Part shown: positions 46,110 to 56,725 of the stretch, piece after piece
How positions within the stretch are numbered: the first letter of the stretch is position 1
Layout: each line of letters begins with the position of its first letter
Source of the DNA: Ensifer sp. IC3342
Lineage (GTDB): Bacteria; Pseudomonadota; Alphaproteobacteria; Rhizobiales; Rhizobiaceae
Assembly (NCBI RefSeq): GCF_020193655.1
Contig: NZ_JADYVE010000001.1
Location: 1,240,001-1,304,000, forward strand
DNA: 64,000 bases
Direction: 5' to 3'
The notes under the pieces: model-generated
What the model saw: only the letters and a program-made list of their open reading frames with translations
Told to the model about the DNA's origin: nothing
Database searches by the model: none
Position numbers and translations under genes: made by a program

Positions 46110-47126
46110 TTACCGTTTCGCCCAGAGCACCTTGAAGCGCGCGTTGCGGCAGGTCTCGCCGCTCTCCTTGAAGTTTTCCGCGAGAACCTGCTCGTAGGGC
46201 AGGCCGCGATTGGCGACCAGCATCAGCCTGCCGCCATGCTTCAAAGCCTTGGCGGCGGATTTGATGATCGCGGCACCGAGCGATGGCTCTGCGGCGTGCC
46301 CTTCGTGAAAGGGCGGATTCATGACGATCAGGTCGTATTTGTCGCGCGTCTCCTCGGCGGTCAGGTCGTGCCAATAGAAGCGGGCCGGTATCGAGGGGGC
46401 GTTCGCCATCATGTTCACGCGCGCGGCTTCCAGCGCTTCATAGTCCGCCTCGAAGAGATCGATGCCCTTCAGCCCCGGCGAGGCATGAGCGAGCATCACC
46501 GACAGATAACCCCAGCCGGCGCCGAAATCGGCCGCATGGCCGGTAAAATCCTTGGGAAGGCGCGAGGCAAGAAGCTCCGAACCGGCATCCATCCGGTCGT
46601 GCGAGAACATGCCCGGCGACGCCTCGAACAGCCCGTCGACACGCACCGGCACTTTAGCGAGCTGAGACACGGCCTCAGATACATCCTCAGGCCGGGTGAA
46701 CCAGAAGGCGACGCCATGGTATTTCGGCAGCGAGTCCCCATCCCAGCCGAATTTTCCGATCTTCTTGCGCAGCGGCTGGATCCCGTCCTCCTTGCCACCC
46801 GCTATCACGACCAGTGCACCGGCGCGGGTGCGCTTGAGCGCCTCGGCGATCCGGTCCTCGTTTTCGCCCTTGTGCTTGCCGCAGAGCACCAGCGCGGCGT
46901 CATAATCCTCGCCCTCGGCGACCGGCGTCACGTCGGCGCGTGCCGCTTCCAGGGCGCGATAGAGCGGCCTTAGGGGCTGCACGGCGGCAATCGGTGCGGA
47001 AAAGTCCTGCGGCAGCCTGTAGCTCGCCTCCGCGCCGAGAAAGAGTACGCGGTCGTTCTCTCCCGGAGGATCGATGACGCCGGTCTCGAAAGGGTGAAAC
47101 AGGGTTTTCAGTGCGTCGCGGCTCAT
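46110..47126 (-). CDS. RsmC-like rRNA (guanine-N2)-methyltransferase
   Basis: The 338-residue protein has an N-terminal MTS-like inactive domain (about 25-160) and a C-terminal SAM-dependent catalytic domain with DFGAGWGYLSVMLA (200-213) and the N2-methylating motif NPPFHEG (270-276). This matches RsmC/RlmG enzymes that methylate guanine in 16S or 23S rRNA (E. coli RsmC: G1207). The exact target is inferred. It lies after the pnp terminator on the same strand. Confidence 0.88.
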   Translation of the reverse strand: MSRDALKTLFHPFETGVIDPPGENDRVLFLGAEASYRLPQDFSAPIAAVQPLRPLYRALEAARADVTPVAEGEDYDAALVLCGKHKGENEDRIAEALKRTRAGALVVIAGGKEDGIQPLRKKIGKFGWDGDSLPKYHGVAFWFTRPEDVSEAVSQLAKVPVRVDGLFEASPGMFSHDRMDAGSELLASRLPKDFTGHAADFGAGWGYLSVMLAHASPGLKGIDLFEADYEALEAARVNMMANAPSIPARFYWHDLTAEETRDKYDLIVMNPPFHEGHAAEPSLGAAIIKSAAKALKHGGRLMLVANRGLPYEQVLAENFKESGETCRNARFKVLWAKR

Positions 47127-47150
47127 GGGGTGATTTCCGTTTTATGCTTA

Positions 47151-47185
47151 CAGAAAGGGGCGCGGAGCGATCCGCTCCGCGCCCC
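47151..47185 (-). terminator. Intrinsic terminator after pnp
   Basis: GGGGCGCGGAGCG (47157-47169) pairs with CGCTCCGCGCCCC (47173-47185) in a perfect 13-bp stem. On the minus strand it is followed by TTTCTG, a short T run. Confidence 0.8.
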
Positions 47186-47208
47186 CGAATATCTTTGGGC
47201 GGGACGGC

Positions 47209-49362
47209 TTATTCGGCCGCTTCGCCGCCGTCCTTCTTCTCGGCCTTCTCGGCGACGACTTCCTTGCCGGTCGCCTGATCGACGACCTTCATGGAGAGGC
47301 GAACCTTGCCGCGCTCGTCGAAGCCCATCAGCTTGACCCAAACCTTGTCGCCTTCCTTGACGACATCGGTCGTCTTGGCGACGCGCTCGGAGGCGAGCTG
47401 CGAGATGTGGACGAGCCCGTCGCGGGCGCCGAAGAAGTTCACGAAGGCACCGAAATCGGCGGTCTTGACGACAGTGCCTTCGTAGATCTGGCCGACTTCC
47501 GGCTCGGCGACGATCGAGTGGATCCACTTGCGGGCTGCTTCGATCTCCTTGGCGGAGGAGGATGCAATCTTGACCGTACCGTCGTCTTCGATGTTGATCT
47601 TGGCGCCGGTCTTTTCGACGATCTCGCGGATGACCTTGCCGCCCGAACCGATGACTTCACGGATCTTGTCGACCGGGATGTTCATCACTTCGATGCGCGG
47701 TGCGAATTCACCGAGCTGGCCGCGGCTCTCGGAGATGGCCTTGGCCATTTCGCCGAGAATGTGCATGCGGCCACCCTTCGCCTGGTTGAGCGCAACACCC
47801 ATGATTTCTTCGGTGATGCCCTCGATCTTGATGTCCATCTGCAACGAGGTGATGCCGGCTTCCGTGCCCGCAACCTTGAAGTCCATGTCGCCGAGATGAT
47901 CTTCGTCGCCGAGGATGTCGGAGAGAACCGCGAAACGATCGCCTTCCTTGATGAGGCCCATGGCGATACCGGCGACGGGCTTTGCAAGCGGAACGCCTGC
48001 ATCCATCAGCGCCAGCGATGTGCCGCAGACGGTCGCCATCGAGGAAGAGCCGTTGGACTCGGTGATTTCGGAAACGACGCGCAGCGTATAGGGGAACTGT
48101 TCCGCCGTCGGCAGCATCGGGTGGATAGCGCGCCAGGCGAGCTTGCCGTGACCGATTTCACGACGGCCCGGAGACCCCATGCGGCCCGTTTCACCGACCG
48201 AGAAGGGCGGGAAGTTGTAGTGCAGCATGAAGTTTTCCTTGTACATGCCAGTCAAGGAATCGACATACTGCTCGTCCTCGCCGGTGCCGAGCGTGGCGAC
48301 GACGATCGCCTGCGTCTCGCCGCGGGTGAAGAGCGAGGAACCGTGCGTGCGCGGCAGGATGCCGACTTCGGCGACGATCGGGCGGACCGTGACGAGGTCG
48401 CGGCCGTCGATGCGGCTCTGGGTGTCGAGGATGTTCCAGCGAACGATCTTGGCCTGCAGATGCTTGAAGACCGCAGCGATTTCTTCCGCCGTGTGAGCAG
48501 GGTTCTCGATGCCTTCCGGCAGGAAGTGTTCCTTCACCTTCTCCTTGACAGCGTCGACGGCGGCGTAGCGGGCAGCCTTCTCGGTGATCTTGTAGGCGTT
48601 GCGCAGCTCGTCTTCGGCAATGGTGAGCATGGCGTTTTCGAGCGCGGAATGATCTTCCGGTTCGAACTCGCGCGGCTCCTTGGCCGCGACTTCGGCAAGC
48701 TTGATGATCGCGTCGATCACCGGCTGGAAGCCCTTCTGGCCGAAGACGACGGCGCCGAGCATGACGTCTTCCGGCAGTTCCTTGGCTTCCGACTCGACCA
48801 TCAGCACGGCTTCCTGAGTGCCGGCGACGACGAGATCGAGAGAGGATTCGTCCATTTCGTCGAGGTGCGGGTTCAGCACATATTCGCCGTTGATGTAGCC
48901 GACGCGGGCGCCGCCGATCGGTCCCATGAACGGAATGCCGGAAAGCGTCAGTGCGGCAGAGGCCGCGACCATCGAAACGATGTCCGGATCGTTTTCCAGG
49001 TCATGCTGCATGACGGTCACGATCACCTGGGTGTCATTTTTGTAGCCTTCCGGGAAGAGCGGCCGGATCGGCCGGTCGATCAGGCGGGAAACGAGCGTTT
49101 CATTTTCGCTCGGGCGGCCTTCGCGCTTGAAATAACCGCCGGGAATCTTGCCGGCAGCGTAGGTCTTTTCCTGGTAGTTGACGGTGAGCGGGAAGAAATC
49201 CTGCCCAGGCTTCGGTGCCTTGGCCGAAACGACGGTGGCAAGCACCACGGTTTCGCCGTAGGTGGCGAGAACGGCACCGTCAGCCTGACGCGCGATCTTG
49301 CCGGTCTCGAGCTTGAGCGGACGCCCTGCCCATTCGATTTCTACCTTGTGGGTCTCGAACAT
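47209..49362 (-). CDS. pnp: Polyribonucleotide nucleotidyltransferase (PNPase)
   Basis: PNPase degrades RNA from the 3' end with phosphate and takes part in the degradosome. The 717-residue product begins [25 protein letters not shown]. It has two RNase PH domains ([33 protein letters not shown]; later [12 protein letters not shown] and [14 protein letters not shown]), a KH domain ([33 protein letters not shown]) and an S1 domain ([30 protein letters not shown]). The C-terminal tail is acidic and basic mixed. The start at 49362 fits the family; the longer frame runs into the RIME. rpsO is upstream, the common rpsO-pnp order, but a terminator and a RIME1 lie between. Confidence 0.97.
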   Translation of the reverse strand: MFETHKVEIEWAGRPLKLETGKIARQADGAVLATYGETVVLATVVSAKAPKPGQDFFPLTVNYQEKTYAAGKIPGGYFKREGRPSENETLVSRLIDRPIRPLFPEGYKNDTQVIVTVMQHDLENDPDIVSMVAASAALTLSGIPFMGPIGGARVGYINGEYVLNPHLDEMDESSLDLVVAGTQEAVLMVESEAKELPEDVMLGAVVFGQKGFQPVIDAIIKLAEVAAKEPREFEPEDHSALENAMLTIAEDELRNAYKITEKAARYAAVDAVKEKVKEHFLPEGIENPAHTAEEIAAVFKHLQAKIVRWNILDTQSRIDGRDLVTVRPIVAEVGILPRTHGSSLFTRGETQAIVVATLGTGEDEQYVDSLTGMYKENFMLHYNFPPFSVGETGRMGSPGRREIGHGKLAWRAIHPMLPTAEQFPYTLRVVSEITESNGSSSMATVCGTSLALMDAGVPLAKPVAGIAMGLIKEGDRFAVLSDILGDEDHLGDMDFKVAGTEAGITSLQMDIKIEGITEEIMGVALNQAKGGRMHILGEMAKAISESRGQLGEFAPRIEVMNIPVDKIREVIGSGGKVIREIVEKTGAKINIEDDGTVKIASSSAKEIEAARKWIHSIVAEPEVGQIYEGTVVKTADFGAFVNFFGARDGLVHISQLASERVAKTTDVVKEGDKVWVKLMGFDERGKVRLSMKVVDQATGKEVVAEKAEKKDGGEAAE

Positions 49363-49649
49363 GTTCTGTCCTTCGTGTGCGGGAGACCTTCCGCGGCTGT
49401 TGCAGCGCGGATGATCTGACGCTTGGTGGTGGCGCATCACGGGCAAGACAACGGGAGGCTTCAAAACAAACCAGCTCGGTTCCGTCTCGCCGTGCTGCCC
49501 GCGTAGCAGCTCCCGGCACGCGGGCGCCGAAGCATCCTGCAATCCTGCCCCATGACGGGCCATCGGTTGATCCGCGATACCGGCCCATCCGGTTCGCTGG
49601 ACATTCTCTCCAATCCCTCGCGCCTCAGGCGCCAGCGGAGAGGCAATTT
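49363..49649. other. Leader/intergenic region upstream of pnp
   Basis: About 290 bp between pnp and the RIME1, with no supported gene. In E. coli the pnp leader folds into a hairpin processed by RNase III; an extended GC-rich region here could do the same, but I cannot define the stem. Confidence 0.35.
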
Positions 49650-49762
49650 CTGCAGCGCGGTTGCGTCCTTTCAGACGCACGAAAGTCGCGGCAGCACTTT
49701 GGATTTCTGCATGTTTCTATCCTTCAATCGGTCCCGATTTAAGGAAGCATGCAGCAGGCGAC
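49650..49762 (+). repeat. RIME1-like intergenic mosaic element, copy 7
   Basis: GCAGCGCGGTTGCGTCCTTT, the linker GCACTTTGGATTTCTGCATG, and CAATCGGTCCCGATTTAAGG. It lies between pnp and rpsO, immediately past the rpsO terminator. Confidence 0.75.
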
Positions 49763-49772
49763 CAAGCGCCCA

Positions 49773-49807
49773 ATAAAAAGCCGGCGGACCGAAAGCGGCC
49801 CGCCGGA
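49773..49807 (-). terminator. Intrinsic terminator after rpsO
   Basis: On the minus strand CCGGCGG (49800-49806) pairs with CCGCCGG (49781-49787), and the stem is followed by CTTTTTATT. It separates rpsO from pnp. Confidence 0.8.
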
Positions 49808-49816
49808 CAAAGTCGT

Positions 49817-50086
49817 TTAGCGACGGATGCCCAGGGCACCGATCAGCTTGGTGTAGCGCGCTTCGTCTTTCTTCTTCAGATAGTCGAGGAGCGAACGGCG
49901 GCTGGAAACCATCGCGAGAAGACCACGGCGGGAATGGTTGTCCTTCTTGTGGCCCTTGAAGTGTTCGGTCAGGTTGTTGATCCGTTCCGTCAGGAGCGCA
50001 ACCTGGACTTCCGGAGAACCGGTGTCGCCTTCAGCGGTCGCGAATTCCTTGATGAGCTGAGCCTTACGCTCTGCAGTAATCGACAT
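49817..50086 (-). CDS. rpsO: 30S ribosomal protein S15
   Basis: S15 is a primary 16S rRNA-binding protein. The 89-residue product begins [49 protein letters not shown] and ends IGALGIRR, the standard family sequence. The ATG at 50086 was chosen; the longer frame from 50158 is not supported. It lies downstream of the HWE kinase (stop at 50357) by 270 bp and probably has its own promoter. Confidence 0.97.
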   Translation of the reverse strand: MSITAERKAQLIKEFATAEGDTGSPEVQVALLTERINNLTEHFKGHKKDNHSRRGLLAMVSSRRSLLDYLKKKDEARYTKLIGALGIRR

Positions 50087-50356
50087 CGGATGATCCTTTC
50101 GTTTCGAGGATTTCGGGGTCGCCGGCAGCCGGGATGTCGTCCAGCCGCGGCCGTTCACACGAAGAGGCAGTGCCTTTCGCTGGCGTGCCTATAAACGAAA
50201 TGGATCGAAAAGGAAAGGGTCATGGAACCCGGCGTCCGGAGGCGACACGCCACACTTCAATTGCCGGTTGGCTGAGGGCGCGCCCGTCGGTTTCCGGGAC
50301 TTGAGGGAGCTATCCGGCAACCCCTTGAAAAGCGTTCGCGTCCATCACTTTCGCCG

Positions 50357-52081
50357 TCAACTTCCGGTTTCGGCCGGCACGTTGCCTCTGCTGTCGCGCG
50401 GAATGCGGATGGTCCATTCGATGCCGTCCGGGTGCATCGTCCTCTCGAGTTCGGCGCTGAGCGCCATGCCGAGCATGCGCTCTAGTACGACCGTTCCGAA
50501 GCCCGTTCGCCCCGAAGTTTCGTTCGGCGGCGCAATATCCGCTCCCTCTTCGCGCCAACGAATGGCGATCATTCCATCCGACACCGACCAGTCTAGCCTG
50601 ATGATACCCGTCGTGTTGGCGAGTGCGCCATATTTCGTCGCATTGGTCGCGAGTTCGTGCAGCGCCATGCCGAGCATCTGTGCCACCTGCGTTTCCAGCC
50701 GCACAGCCGGACCGCTGAGAACGATGCGCTGCGGGTCATCGGGAGCAAACGGTTGCAGCTGGTTCTGCGCCAGCTCGCGGAAATCGACGCCGAGGGCGGC
50801 ATTGGCGACCATGAGGTCGGTAGACCGGGCAAGGCCCGCGATGCGTTTTCGAAAGGCCTCGGCGAATTCCGAGGCGCTCTCGCTAGAAGAGGCGGACTGG
50901 TTCAACATCGATTGAATAACGGTGAGCTGGTTCTTCGAGCGGTGGGCGACCTCTCTCATAAGAAAGCGGATTTCCCCTTCGGCCTTGGCGCGCGCCGCCG
51001 CCGCCCGGGCGAATGCGCTCGATACGTCCTCGACCTCAGTGATCATGTAACGACGCGGCTTTATCGGCTCGCCGGCACCAAGACGGCGCGCGTCCATGGC
51101 AAGCAGCTTCACCCCGTGCGAGAGCAGGCGGGCGATTGTCAACGAACCCGCAACCGCGATGCTTGCGAAGATGATGCCGCCAAGCGACAGCCATAGGAAC
51201 GACCATAGTATCGGCGCATCGACAACCGCACGCGGCGCCCAGGCGACGATGCGCCATCCGGTCACGATGGAAAACTCGGTCGCGACGCGGTAGTCCGCGC
51301 CGTTTTCGCTGATGTTGGCGACGCCGATACTGATCGCCGGCAGATTCTCCAGGAAGAAGGCATCGCCCGATTTTACAGCGGCATCGGAAGACACGATCAC
51401 CTTCCCGCCGCCATCCACCAGCGCCGCATTCCAGCCGGGCGACAGCGTGTCGCGATTAACGGCCTTCGCCATCCCGTCAGCGTCCTGCGTCAATGCCAAC
51501 AGATAGCTCTCCCCGGTTGGAAGACTGACCGGAAGATAGACATTGAAGGCCCATCGCCCATCGGTGCTGTCGAAAAACACGCCGGAAACGAGCGGACCCT
51601 TGTTCTTGAAGGCAAGTTCAATCGATTCCGGATCGGACGCCTGTCCGAGTGGCGCACCAAAGGGAAGGTGGGTGTTCAGCCTCTGATTGTGGTTCCTGTC
51701 TATGACAATCAGATTGGAATCGGTGTCGGCCAAGGCGACTGAAGCGCGGTTGTAAAAGGCGCGCATGTCGCGCAGCTCCATCGCGCTCGATGTCGAAAGA
51801 ACCTTGAGCGTCGTCAGCATGCCCTCGACCTCGCGCTCGACGATGCGCGCGACGGAGCCGGTCGAGGCGTTCAGGAGCGATGTCACGACCTGCTCCTGTG
51901 CATCCACGCTGCGTTTCAGGATGACGAAGGAGAAGATAAAGGAAGGGATAATCGCGATCAGCAGCAACGAGACGAGGTAGAAGCTGAACGGCCGGCGGAG
52001 ACGGTCCCGAACGAAGGTTGCGGCAGCCTGCAAGCCGCCGCGCGAAGCTTCTCCGTGGTCCTTCCCTGACACCTCAGTCAC
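50357..52081 (-). CDS. HWE-family sensor histidine kinase with periplasmic Cache domain
   Basis: The 574-residue protein has TM1 (about 33-54), a periplasmic double-Cache-like sensor (about 60-285, with IVIDRNHNQRLNTHLPFGAPLG), TM2 (about 291-316), a HAMP-like linker and an HWE kinase domain. The phosphorylated His380 is in REVAHRSKNQLTVIQ. The HWE N box is MALHELATNATKYGAL, and the Trp-x-Glu mark is in IRWREEG. HWE kinases are abundant in rhizobia and often signal in the general stress or light responses. No response regulator is adjacent, so it is an orphan; its partner is not predictable. Confidence 0.92.
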   Translation of the reverse strand: MTEVSGKDHGEASRGGLQAAATFVRDRLRRPFSFYLVSLLLIAIIPSFIFSFVILKRSVDAQEQVVTSLLNASTGSVARIVEREVEGMLTTLKVLSTSSAMELRDMRAFYNRASVALADTDSNLIVIDRNHNQRLNTHLPFGAPLGQASDPESIELAFKNKGPLVSGVFFDSTDGRWAFNVYLPVSLPTGESYLLALTQDADGMAKAVNRDTLSPGWNAALVDGGGKVIVSSDAAVKSGDAFFLENLPAISIGVANISENGADYRVATEFSIVTGWRIVAWAPRAVVDAPILWSFLWLSLGGIIFASIAVAGSLTIARLLSHGVKLLAMDARRLGAGEPIKPRRYMITEVEDVSSAFARAAAARAKAEGEIRFLMREVAHRSKNQLTVIQSMLNQSASSSESASEFAEAFRKRIAGLARSTDLMVANAALGVDFRELAQNQLQPFAPDDPQRIVLSGPAVRLETQVAQMLGMALHELATNATKYGALANTTGIIRLDWSVSDGMIAIRWREEGADIAPPNETSGRTGFGTVVLERMLGMALSAELERTMHPDGIEWTIRIPRDSRGNVPAETGS

Positions 52082-52311
52082 CCGGGCCGCCTTTCACCGT
52101 CTATCGTCGCGCCGCCGGTGGCCAACGATCAAACGAGGTCCCGTGCGCTCCTGCGCGTCGGCCGCACAACCACTAGCGGTTGACGCGCATGGCAAAATCG
52201 CGATCTCGGATTGGCCCCAACTGCCGCGAACGGCCATATCCGCAGCTCGCGCCGCATAGATCGAATCGTCTCCCGCGATCATGCGTCAGCGTTTCGCCAA
52301 ACGCAAACCGC
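52082..52311. other. Region upstream of the HWE kinase
   Basis: 230 bp with no supported gene. It should contain the kinase promoter (minus). The RIME1 follows immediately to the right. Confidence 0.35.
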
Positions 52312-52412
52312 CTGCAGCGCGCGCGCCTCTTCAGACGCGCAAGGGACGCTGTAGCGGTTTGAATTGCTGCATGCTTTTATCCTTAAATCGGCGACGATTT
52401 AAGGAAACATGG
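52312..52412 (+). repeat. RIME1-like intergenic mosaic element, copy 8
   Basis: GCAGCGCGCGCGCCTCTTCA, GACGCGCAAGGGACGCTGTAGC, the linker TTTGAATTGCTGCATG, and CCTTAAATCG...CGATTTAAGG. It ends one base from the truB stop codon, so it may act as the transcript 3' end. Confidence 0.8.
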
Positions 52413-52413
52413 G

Positions 52414-53349
52414 TCACGCCGTGGCAAAAACCCGCTTGGGCCGGAATTCGCCTTCGGCGATCTCGCCGATCGCCACGAGCTTGCCGCGCGCCGTTGCATA
52501 GGCCTCGGGAGCAGGCAGTGGCGCCTCACGGCCACGCAGGATGATCGGATTGCCCATCTTGAGGCGATGCGCCTGATCATCGTTGATGGCGATGTGCGGC
52601 AGGCCGGAAAGAGCCTCGCCCGTCTCGATCAGGAAGTCGTCCAGCGCGGCGAGCCGCTCGCCATCGTCCTCGATCTTCTCCAGCGCGACGAGATCGGCAA
52701 GCGGCACCATGTCGTCTTCGCCGAAGGGAGCCACGAAAGTGCGGCGGAGCGAAGCGATATGCCCGAAGCAGCCGAGATCGCGGCCCATATCGCGGGCAAG
52801 CGAGCGAACATAGGTTCCCTTGCCGCATTCGATCTCGAAATGCGCGAGATGCGGCGTGCATCCGATCAGTGAAAGCCGGAAGACCTCCACCTCGCGAGCC
52901 GGAATTTCCACCGCCTCCCCGTCGCGGGCGAGATCGTAGGCGCGCTCGCCGTCGATCTTGATCGCCGAGAATTGCGGCGGCACCTGGCTGATCACACCGG
53001 TATATTTCGGCAGCAGGGCGCGGATCGCCTCTTCCGTCGGCCGATCCGCGGACGAGCGGACGACGTCGCCCTCGAGATCGTCGGTCGTCCGCTCCTCGCC
53101 CCAGGCAACGGTGAACTCGTAGATCTTGCGCCCATCCATCACGTAGGGGACGGTCTTCGTCGCGTCACCGAGCGCGATCGGCAGCATGCCGGAGGCCAGT
53201 GGGTCGAGCGTGCCGGCGTGGCCCGCCTTCTGCGCCTTGAACAGCCACTTGATCTTGGAAACGGCCTCGGTGGAACCGAAGTCGAGCGGCTTGTCTAGGA
53301 TCAGCCAGCCCGAGATCGGGCGACCCTTGGGTTTGCGCGGTTTGGACAT
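52414..53349 (-). CDS. truB: tRNA pseudouridine(55) synthase
   Basis: TruB makes pseudouridine 55 in the T loop of tRNAs. The 311-residue product has the catalytic motif [19 protein letters not shown] with Asp49, the [30 protein letters not shown] block and a C-terminal PUA-like domain ([37 protein letters not shown]). It follows rbfA by 9 bp, the usual rbfA-truB order. Confidence 0.96.
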   Translation of the reverse strand: MSKPRKPKGRPISGWLILDKPLDFGSTEAVSKIKWLFKAQKAGHAGTLDPLASGMLPIALGDATKTVPYVMDGRKIYEFTVAWGEERTTDDLEGDVVRSSADRPTEEAIRALLPKYTGVISQVPPQFSAIKIDGERAYDLARDGEAVEIPAREVEVFRLSLIGCTPHLAHFEIECGKGTYVRSLARDMGRDLGCFGHIASLRRTFVAPFGEDDMVPLADLVALEKIEDDGERLAALDDFLIETGEALSGLPHIAINDDQAHRLKMGNPIILRGREAPLPAPEAYATARGKLVAIGEIAEGEFRPKRVFATA

Positions 53350-53358
53350 GGATCTTTC

Positions 53359-53766
53359 TTATTCTTCGTCGTCGGTATCGGAATCGAGGTCGCGGCTGAC
53401 CTCCGGCGAGCGCAGCAGCGCGTCGATCTTCTGATAATTGTCGAAGCTCGTATCGTCTCTGAAACGGACGTCCGGCATGTATTTCATCTGCCGGAGTTGC
53501 GGTCCAAGGCGCCCGCGGATGAACTTCGCGTTCCGGTTCAAGGCCTCGATGATCGCGCCATGGTCGGCCGTGCCGAGCGGGGTGACATAGGCTGTAGCGA
53601 TCTTCAGATCCGGCGACATGCGCACCTCGGAAATGGAAATCACCGTCTTTTCGATCAATGGATCGCGCACCTCGCCACGCTGCAGAACCTGCGTGATCGC
53701 GGCGCGCACCTGTTCTCCCACGCGCAGCATGCGCTGGGAGGGGGCGGAGGATGTGGATCTGGTCAT
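53359..53766 (-). CDS. rbfA: 30S ribosome-binding factor A
   Basis: RbfA assists late 30S maturation near the 16S 5' end. The 135-residue product has a single KH-like domain: [56 protein letters not shown], with [28 protein letters not shown]. The acidic tail ends in DTDDEE. It starts 181 bp past the infB stop, after a terminator. Confidence 0.96.
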   Translation of the reverse strand: MTRSTSSAPSQRMLRVGEQVRAAITQVLQRGEVRDPLIEKTVISISEVRMSPDLKIATAYVTPLGTADHGAIIEALNRNAKFIRGRLGPQLRQMKYMPDVRFRDDTSFDNYQKIDALLRSPEVSRDLDSDTDDEE

Positions 53767-53888
53767 CGTGCTTACCTCGGATCACGTCATGATCTTGGAT
53801 CGATTCGCTCAAAATCACAGACGAGATCGATTTCAATGAAACGCGGGATGCGGGCGGAGAACCGCCCAGGGCTTTTCTCATCCCGCTT

Positions 53889-53927
53889 CAAAAAGTGCGA
53901 GCGCCGAACAGCAGCCGGCGCCCGCAC
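53889..53927 (-). terminator. Intrinsic terminator between infB and rbfA
   Basis: On the minus strand GTGCG-G-GCGCCGGC (53912-53927 region) pairs back with GGCGC-T-CGCAC (53895-53908 region), followed by TTTTTG. It lies 20 bp beyond the infB stop. Confidence 0.75.
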
Positions 53928-53947
53928 AATCTCGAACCGGACGGATA

Positions 53948-56620
53948 TCAGAGTGTGCGCGTAACGTGTTCGACGCGGAAGCACTCGATCGTATCGCCGG
54001 CGCGGATGTCCTCGTAGTTCTCGAAGGCCATGCCGCACTCCTGGCCGGCCTGAACTTCCGAAACTTCGTCCTTGAAGCGCTTAAGCGTCTTGAGCTTGCC
54101 CTCGTGAATGACGACGTTGTCGCGCACGAGACGGACGCCGACGCCACGCTCCACCTTGCCCTCGGTGACGCGGCAGCCCGCGACCTTGCCGACCTTGGTG
54201 ATGTTGAACACCTCCAGGATCTCGGCGTTGCCGAGGAAGGTCTCGCGCCGTTCGGGCGACAGCAGACCGGACATCGCCGCCTTCACGTCATCCACCAGAT
54301 CGTAGATGATGTTGTAGTAGCGGATTTCGATGCCGGCGCGCTCGGCCGCATCGCGCGCCTGCTTGTTGGCGCGGACGTTGAAGCCGATGATCGCGGCGTT
54401 CGAGGCTTCGGCGAGCGAGATATCCGACTCGGTGATACCACCAGCGCCAGAGTGAACGACGCGCGCCCGAACCTCGTCGGTCCCGAGCTTCTCGAGAGCG
54501 CCGGCGATCGCTTCGATCGAGCCCTGCACGTCGCCCTTGATGACCAGCGGGAACTCCTTCATGCCGGAAGCATGGAGCTGGCTCATCATCTGCTCGAGCG
54601 AACCGCGCGAGCCGGACTGCCGCGCAACCGCCTTTTCGCGTGCAAGCCGCTGGCGATATTCGGAAATCTCACGTGCACGGCTTTCGTTCTCGACGACAGC
54701 GAACTTGTCGCCGGCGGCCGGCGTACCGGAGAGGCCGAGGACCTCGACCGGCGTCGACGGGCCTGCGGACTTCACATGCTCGCCCTTGTCGTTGACCAGC
54801 GCGCGCACGCGACCCCACTGGTCCCCGGCGACGATGATCTGGCCGGGCGTGAGCGTACCCTTCTGGACGAGAACGGTCGCAACCGCACCGCGGCCGCGAT
54901 CGAGCTCGGCTTCCACCACCGTACCCTCGGCCGTCCGGTTCGCATTGGCCTTGAGGTCGAGGATTTCGGCCTGCAGCAGGATCGCCTCGAGCAGCTTGTC
55001 GAGGTTGGTGTGGTTCTTCGCCGAGACTTCGACGTCGAGAACTTCACCGCCCATCGATTCGACGAAGACTTCGTGCTGCAGCAGCTCGGTGCGGACCTTC
55101 TGCGGGTTCGCCGTCGGCTTGTCGATCTTGTTGATCGCCACGATGATCGGCACGTTGGCCGCCTTGGCGTGGTTGATCGACTCGATCGTCTGCGGCATCA
55201 CGCTGTCATCGGCCGCCACGACGAGGACGGCAATGTCCGTCGCCTGGGCGCCGCGCGCACGCATGGCCGTGAAGGCGGCGTGGCCGGGGGTGTCGATGAA
55301 GGTGATCTTCTGACCGTTCTGCTCGACCTGATAGGCGCCGATGTGCTGGGTGATGCCGCCTGCTTCGCCGGCCACCACGTTCGCGTGGCGGATCGCATCG
55401 AGCAGCGACGTCTTGCCGTGGTCTACGTGACCCATGATCGTGACGATCGGCGGGCGCGGCTCCATGTCCGCCTCGGTGTCGGAGATGTTGAAGATGCCTT
55501 CTTCAACGTCCGACTCCGAGACGCGCTTGACCGTGTGGCCGAATTCGCCGGCGATGAGTTCGGCGAGATCGGCATCGATCAGGTCGCCCGGCTTCATCAT
55601 CTGGCCTTCCTTCATCAGGAACTTGATGACGTCGACGGCGCGTTCGGACATGCGCTGCGACAGTTCCTGAATCGTGATGGTCTCCGGCAGAACGACCTCG
55701 CGCGAGATCTTCTCGCGGGTCTCCTGCATCTGGCTGCGCTTGAACTTTTCCTGGCGGCGGCGCATCGCCGAGAGCGAACGGCCGCGCTGACCGCCATCCT
55801 CGTCGACGGCGGCCGTCAATGTCAGCTTGCCCTGGCGACGGCCATCATCGCCCTTAGGGCGCGTGACCGGCTTCGCTGGTTCCGGACGCGCGACCTTGCC
55901 CCGGGCGGGACCGGCACCGCGCGAACCGCGATCGTCCTCTTCATCATCGCCGGCGCGGCGGCCGCGCAGGGCAACTCCGCCCGGCGCCTGCGGCGCAGCC
56001 GGAGCCGGAGCCGGACGCGGCGGCTGCGGGCGTGCGTCGGGGCGACGTTCCATCGTGACAGCGGGTGCCGCCGCGGCCGGCCGCTCTTCCTCGACCTTCT
56101 CGGTAACGACGGCCGGACGGGCAGCCTCTTCGGCGGCGCGGCGTGCAGCCTCTTCCCGTTCTCGCGCGGCGCGCTCTTCTTCCTCGCGCCGATGACGGGC
56201 TTCCTCTTCGGCGCGGCGCTTGGCTTCCTCGGCCTCGCGGATCTGCGCTTCCGCCAGGGCGCGACGGCGGGCTTCCATCTCACCAGCGGACAGATCGTTA
56301 AGAACGACGCCGACGCGCGGACGGTTCTGCTCCTGGCGCGGCTGATGCGGTTGCGGCTGCGGCGCGGGGCGGCCGGATGGCTGTGGCGGCATCGGCCGCT
56401 GCTCCGGCGCGCGTGCTGCCGGCGTCGCGTTCATGGGCGTGATCGGACGTTCGTCTTCAGGACGGGAATGGCGCCGCTTCTTGGTTTCAACCACAACCGC
56501 CTTGGTGCGGCCGCGGCCCATGTCCTGACGCACTGTCCCCTGCTGAACCCCGGAGGGTTTCAGGGTCAGCGTTTTCTTGCCCGCTACGCTGAGTGTCTTG
56601 TCGTCTTTGTTATCGGTCAT
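53948..56620 (-). CDS. infB: Translation initiation factor IF-2
   Basis: IF-2 is the GTPase that brings initiator tRNA to the ribosome. The 890-residue product has an N-terminal region with basic, proline-rich and Glu/Arg/Ala coiled-coil segments ([23 protein letters not shown]), the IF2_N domain ([33 protein letters not shown]), the G domain ([44 protein letters not shown]) and the C-terminal fMet-tRNA domain ending [22 protein letters not shown]... It is downstream of the YlxR-like gene in the rimP-nusA-ylxR-infB operon. Confidence 0.97.
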   Translation of the reverse strand: MTDNKDDKTLSVAGKKTLTLKPSGVQQGTVRQDMGRGRTKAVVVETKKRRHSRPEDERPITPMNATPAARAPEQRPMPPQPSGRPAPQPQPHQPRQEQNRPRVGVVLNDLSAGEMEARRRALAEAQIREAEEAKRRAEEEARHRREEEERAAREREEAARRAAEEAARPAVVTEKVEEERPAAAAPAVTMERRPDARPQPPRPAPAPAAPQAPGGVALRGRRAGDDEEDDRGSRGAGPARGKVARPEPAKPVTRPKGDDGRRQGKLTLTAAVDEDGGQRGRSLSAMRRRQEKFKRSQMQETREKISREVVLPETITIQELSQRMSERAVDVIKFLMKEGQMMKPGDLIDADLAELIAGEFGHTVKRVSESDVEEGIFNISDTEADMEPRPPIVTIMGHVDHGKTSLLDAIRHANVVAGEAGGITQHIGAYQVEQNGQKITFIDTPGHAAFTAMRARGAQATDIAVLVVAADDSVMPQTIESINHAKAANVPIIVAINKIDKPTANPQKVRTELLQHEVFVESMGGEVLDVEVSAKNHTNLDKLLEAILLQAEILDLKANANRTAEGTVVEAELDRGRGAVATVLVQKGTLTPGQIIVAGDQWGRVRALVNDKGEHVKSAGPSTPVEVLGLSGTPAAGDKFAVVENESRAREISEYRQRLAREKAVARQSGSRGSLEQMMSQLHASGMKEFPLVIKGDVQGSIEAIAGALEKLGTDEVRARVVHSGAGGITESDISLAEASNAAIIGFNVRANKQARDAAERAGIEIRYYNIIYDLVDDVKAAMSGLLSPERRETFLGNAEILEVFNITKVGKVAGCRVTEGKVERGVGVRLVRDNVVIHEGKLKTLKRFKDEVSEVQAGQECGMAFENYEDIRAGDTIECFRVEHVTRTL

Positions 56621-56725
56621 TCCGTTCCGTTCCTAGCGATCAGGGCCAGATACGAAACACCTGACCCCGTCTTCCAAATTGTCTCAAACAATGCTCGCGA
56701 TGCCGGCCCTTGCCGGTGACGCGTA

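Noticed and set aside
47407..49419. A 670-codon open frame on the plus strand opposite pnp, and a 917-codon frame (53966-56719) opposite infB
   Set aside because: They are mirror frames of strongly conserved genes in GC-rich DNA. Their products are low-complexity, Asp/Arg/Leu-rich and show no family marks or ribosome-binding sites.
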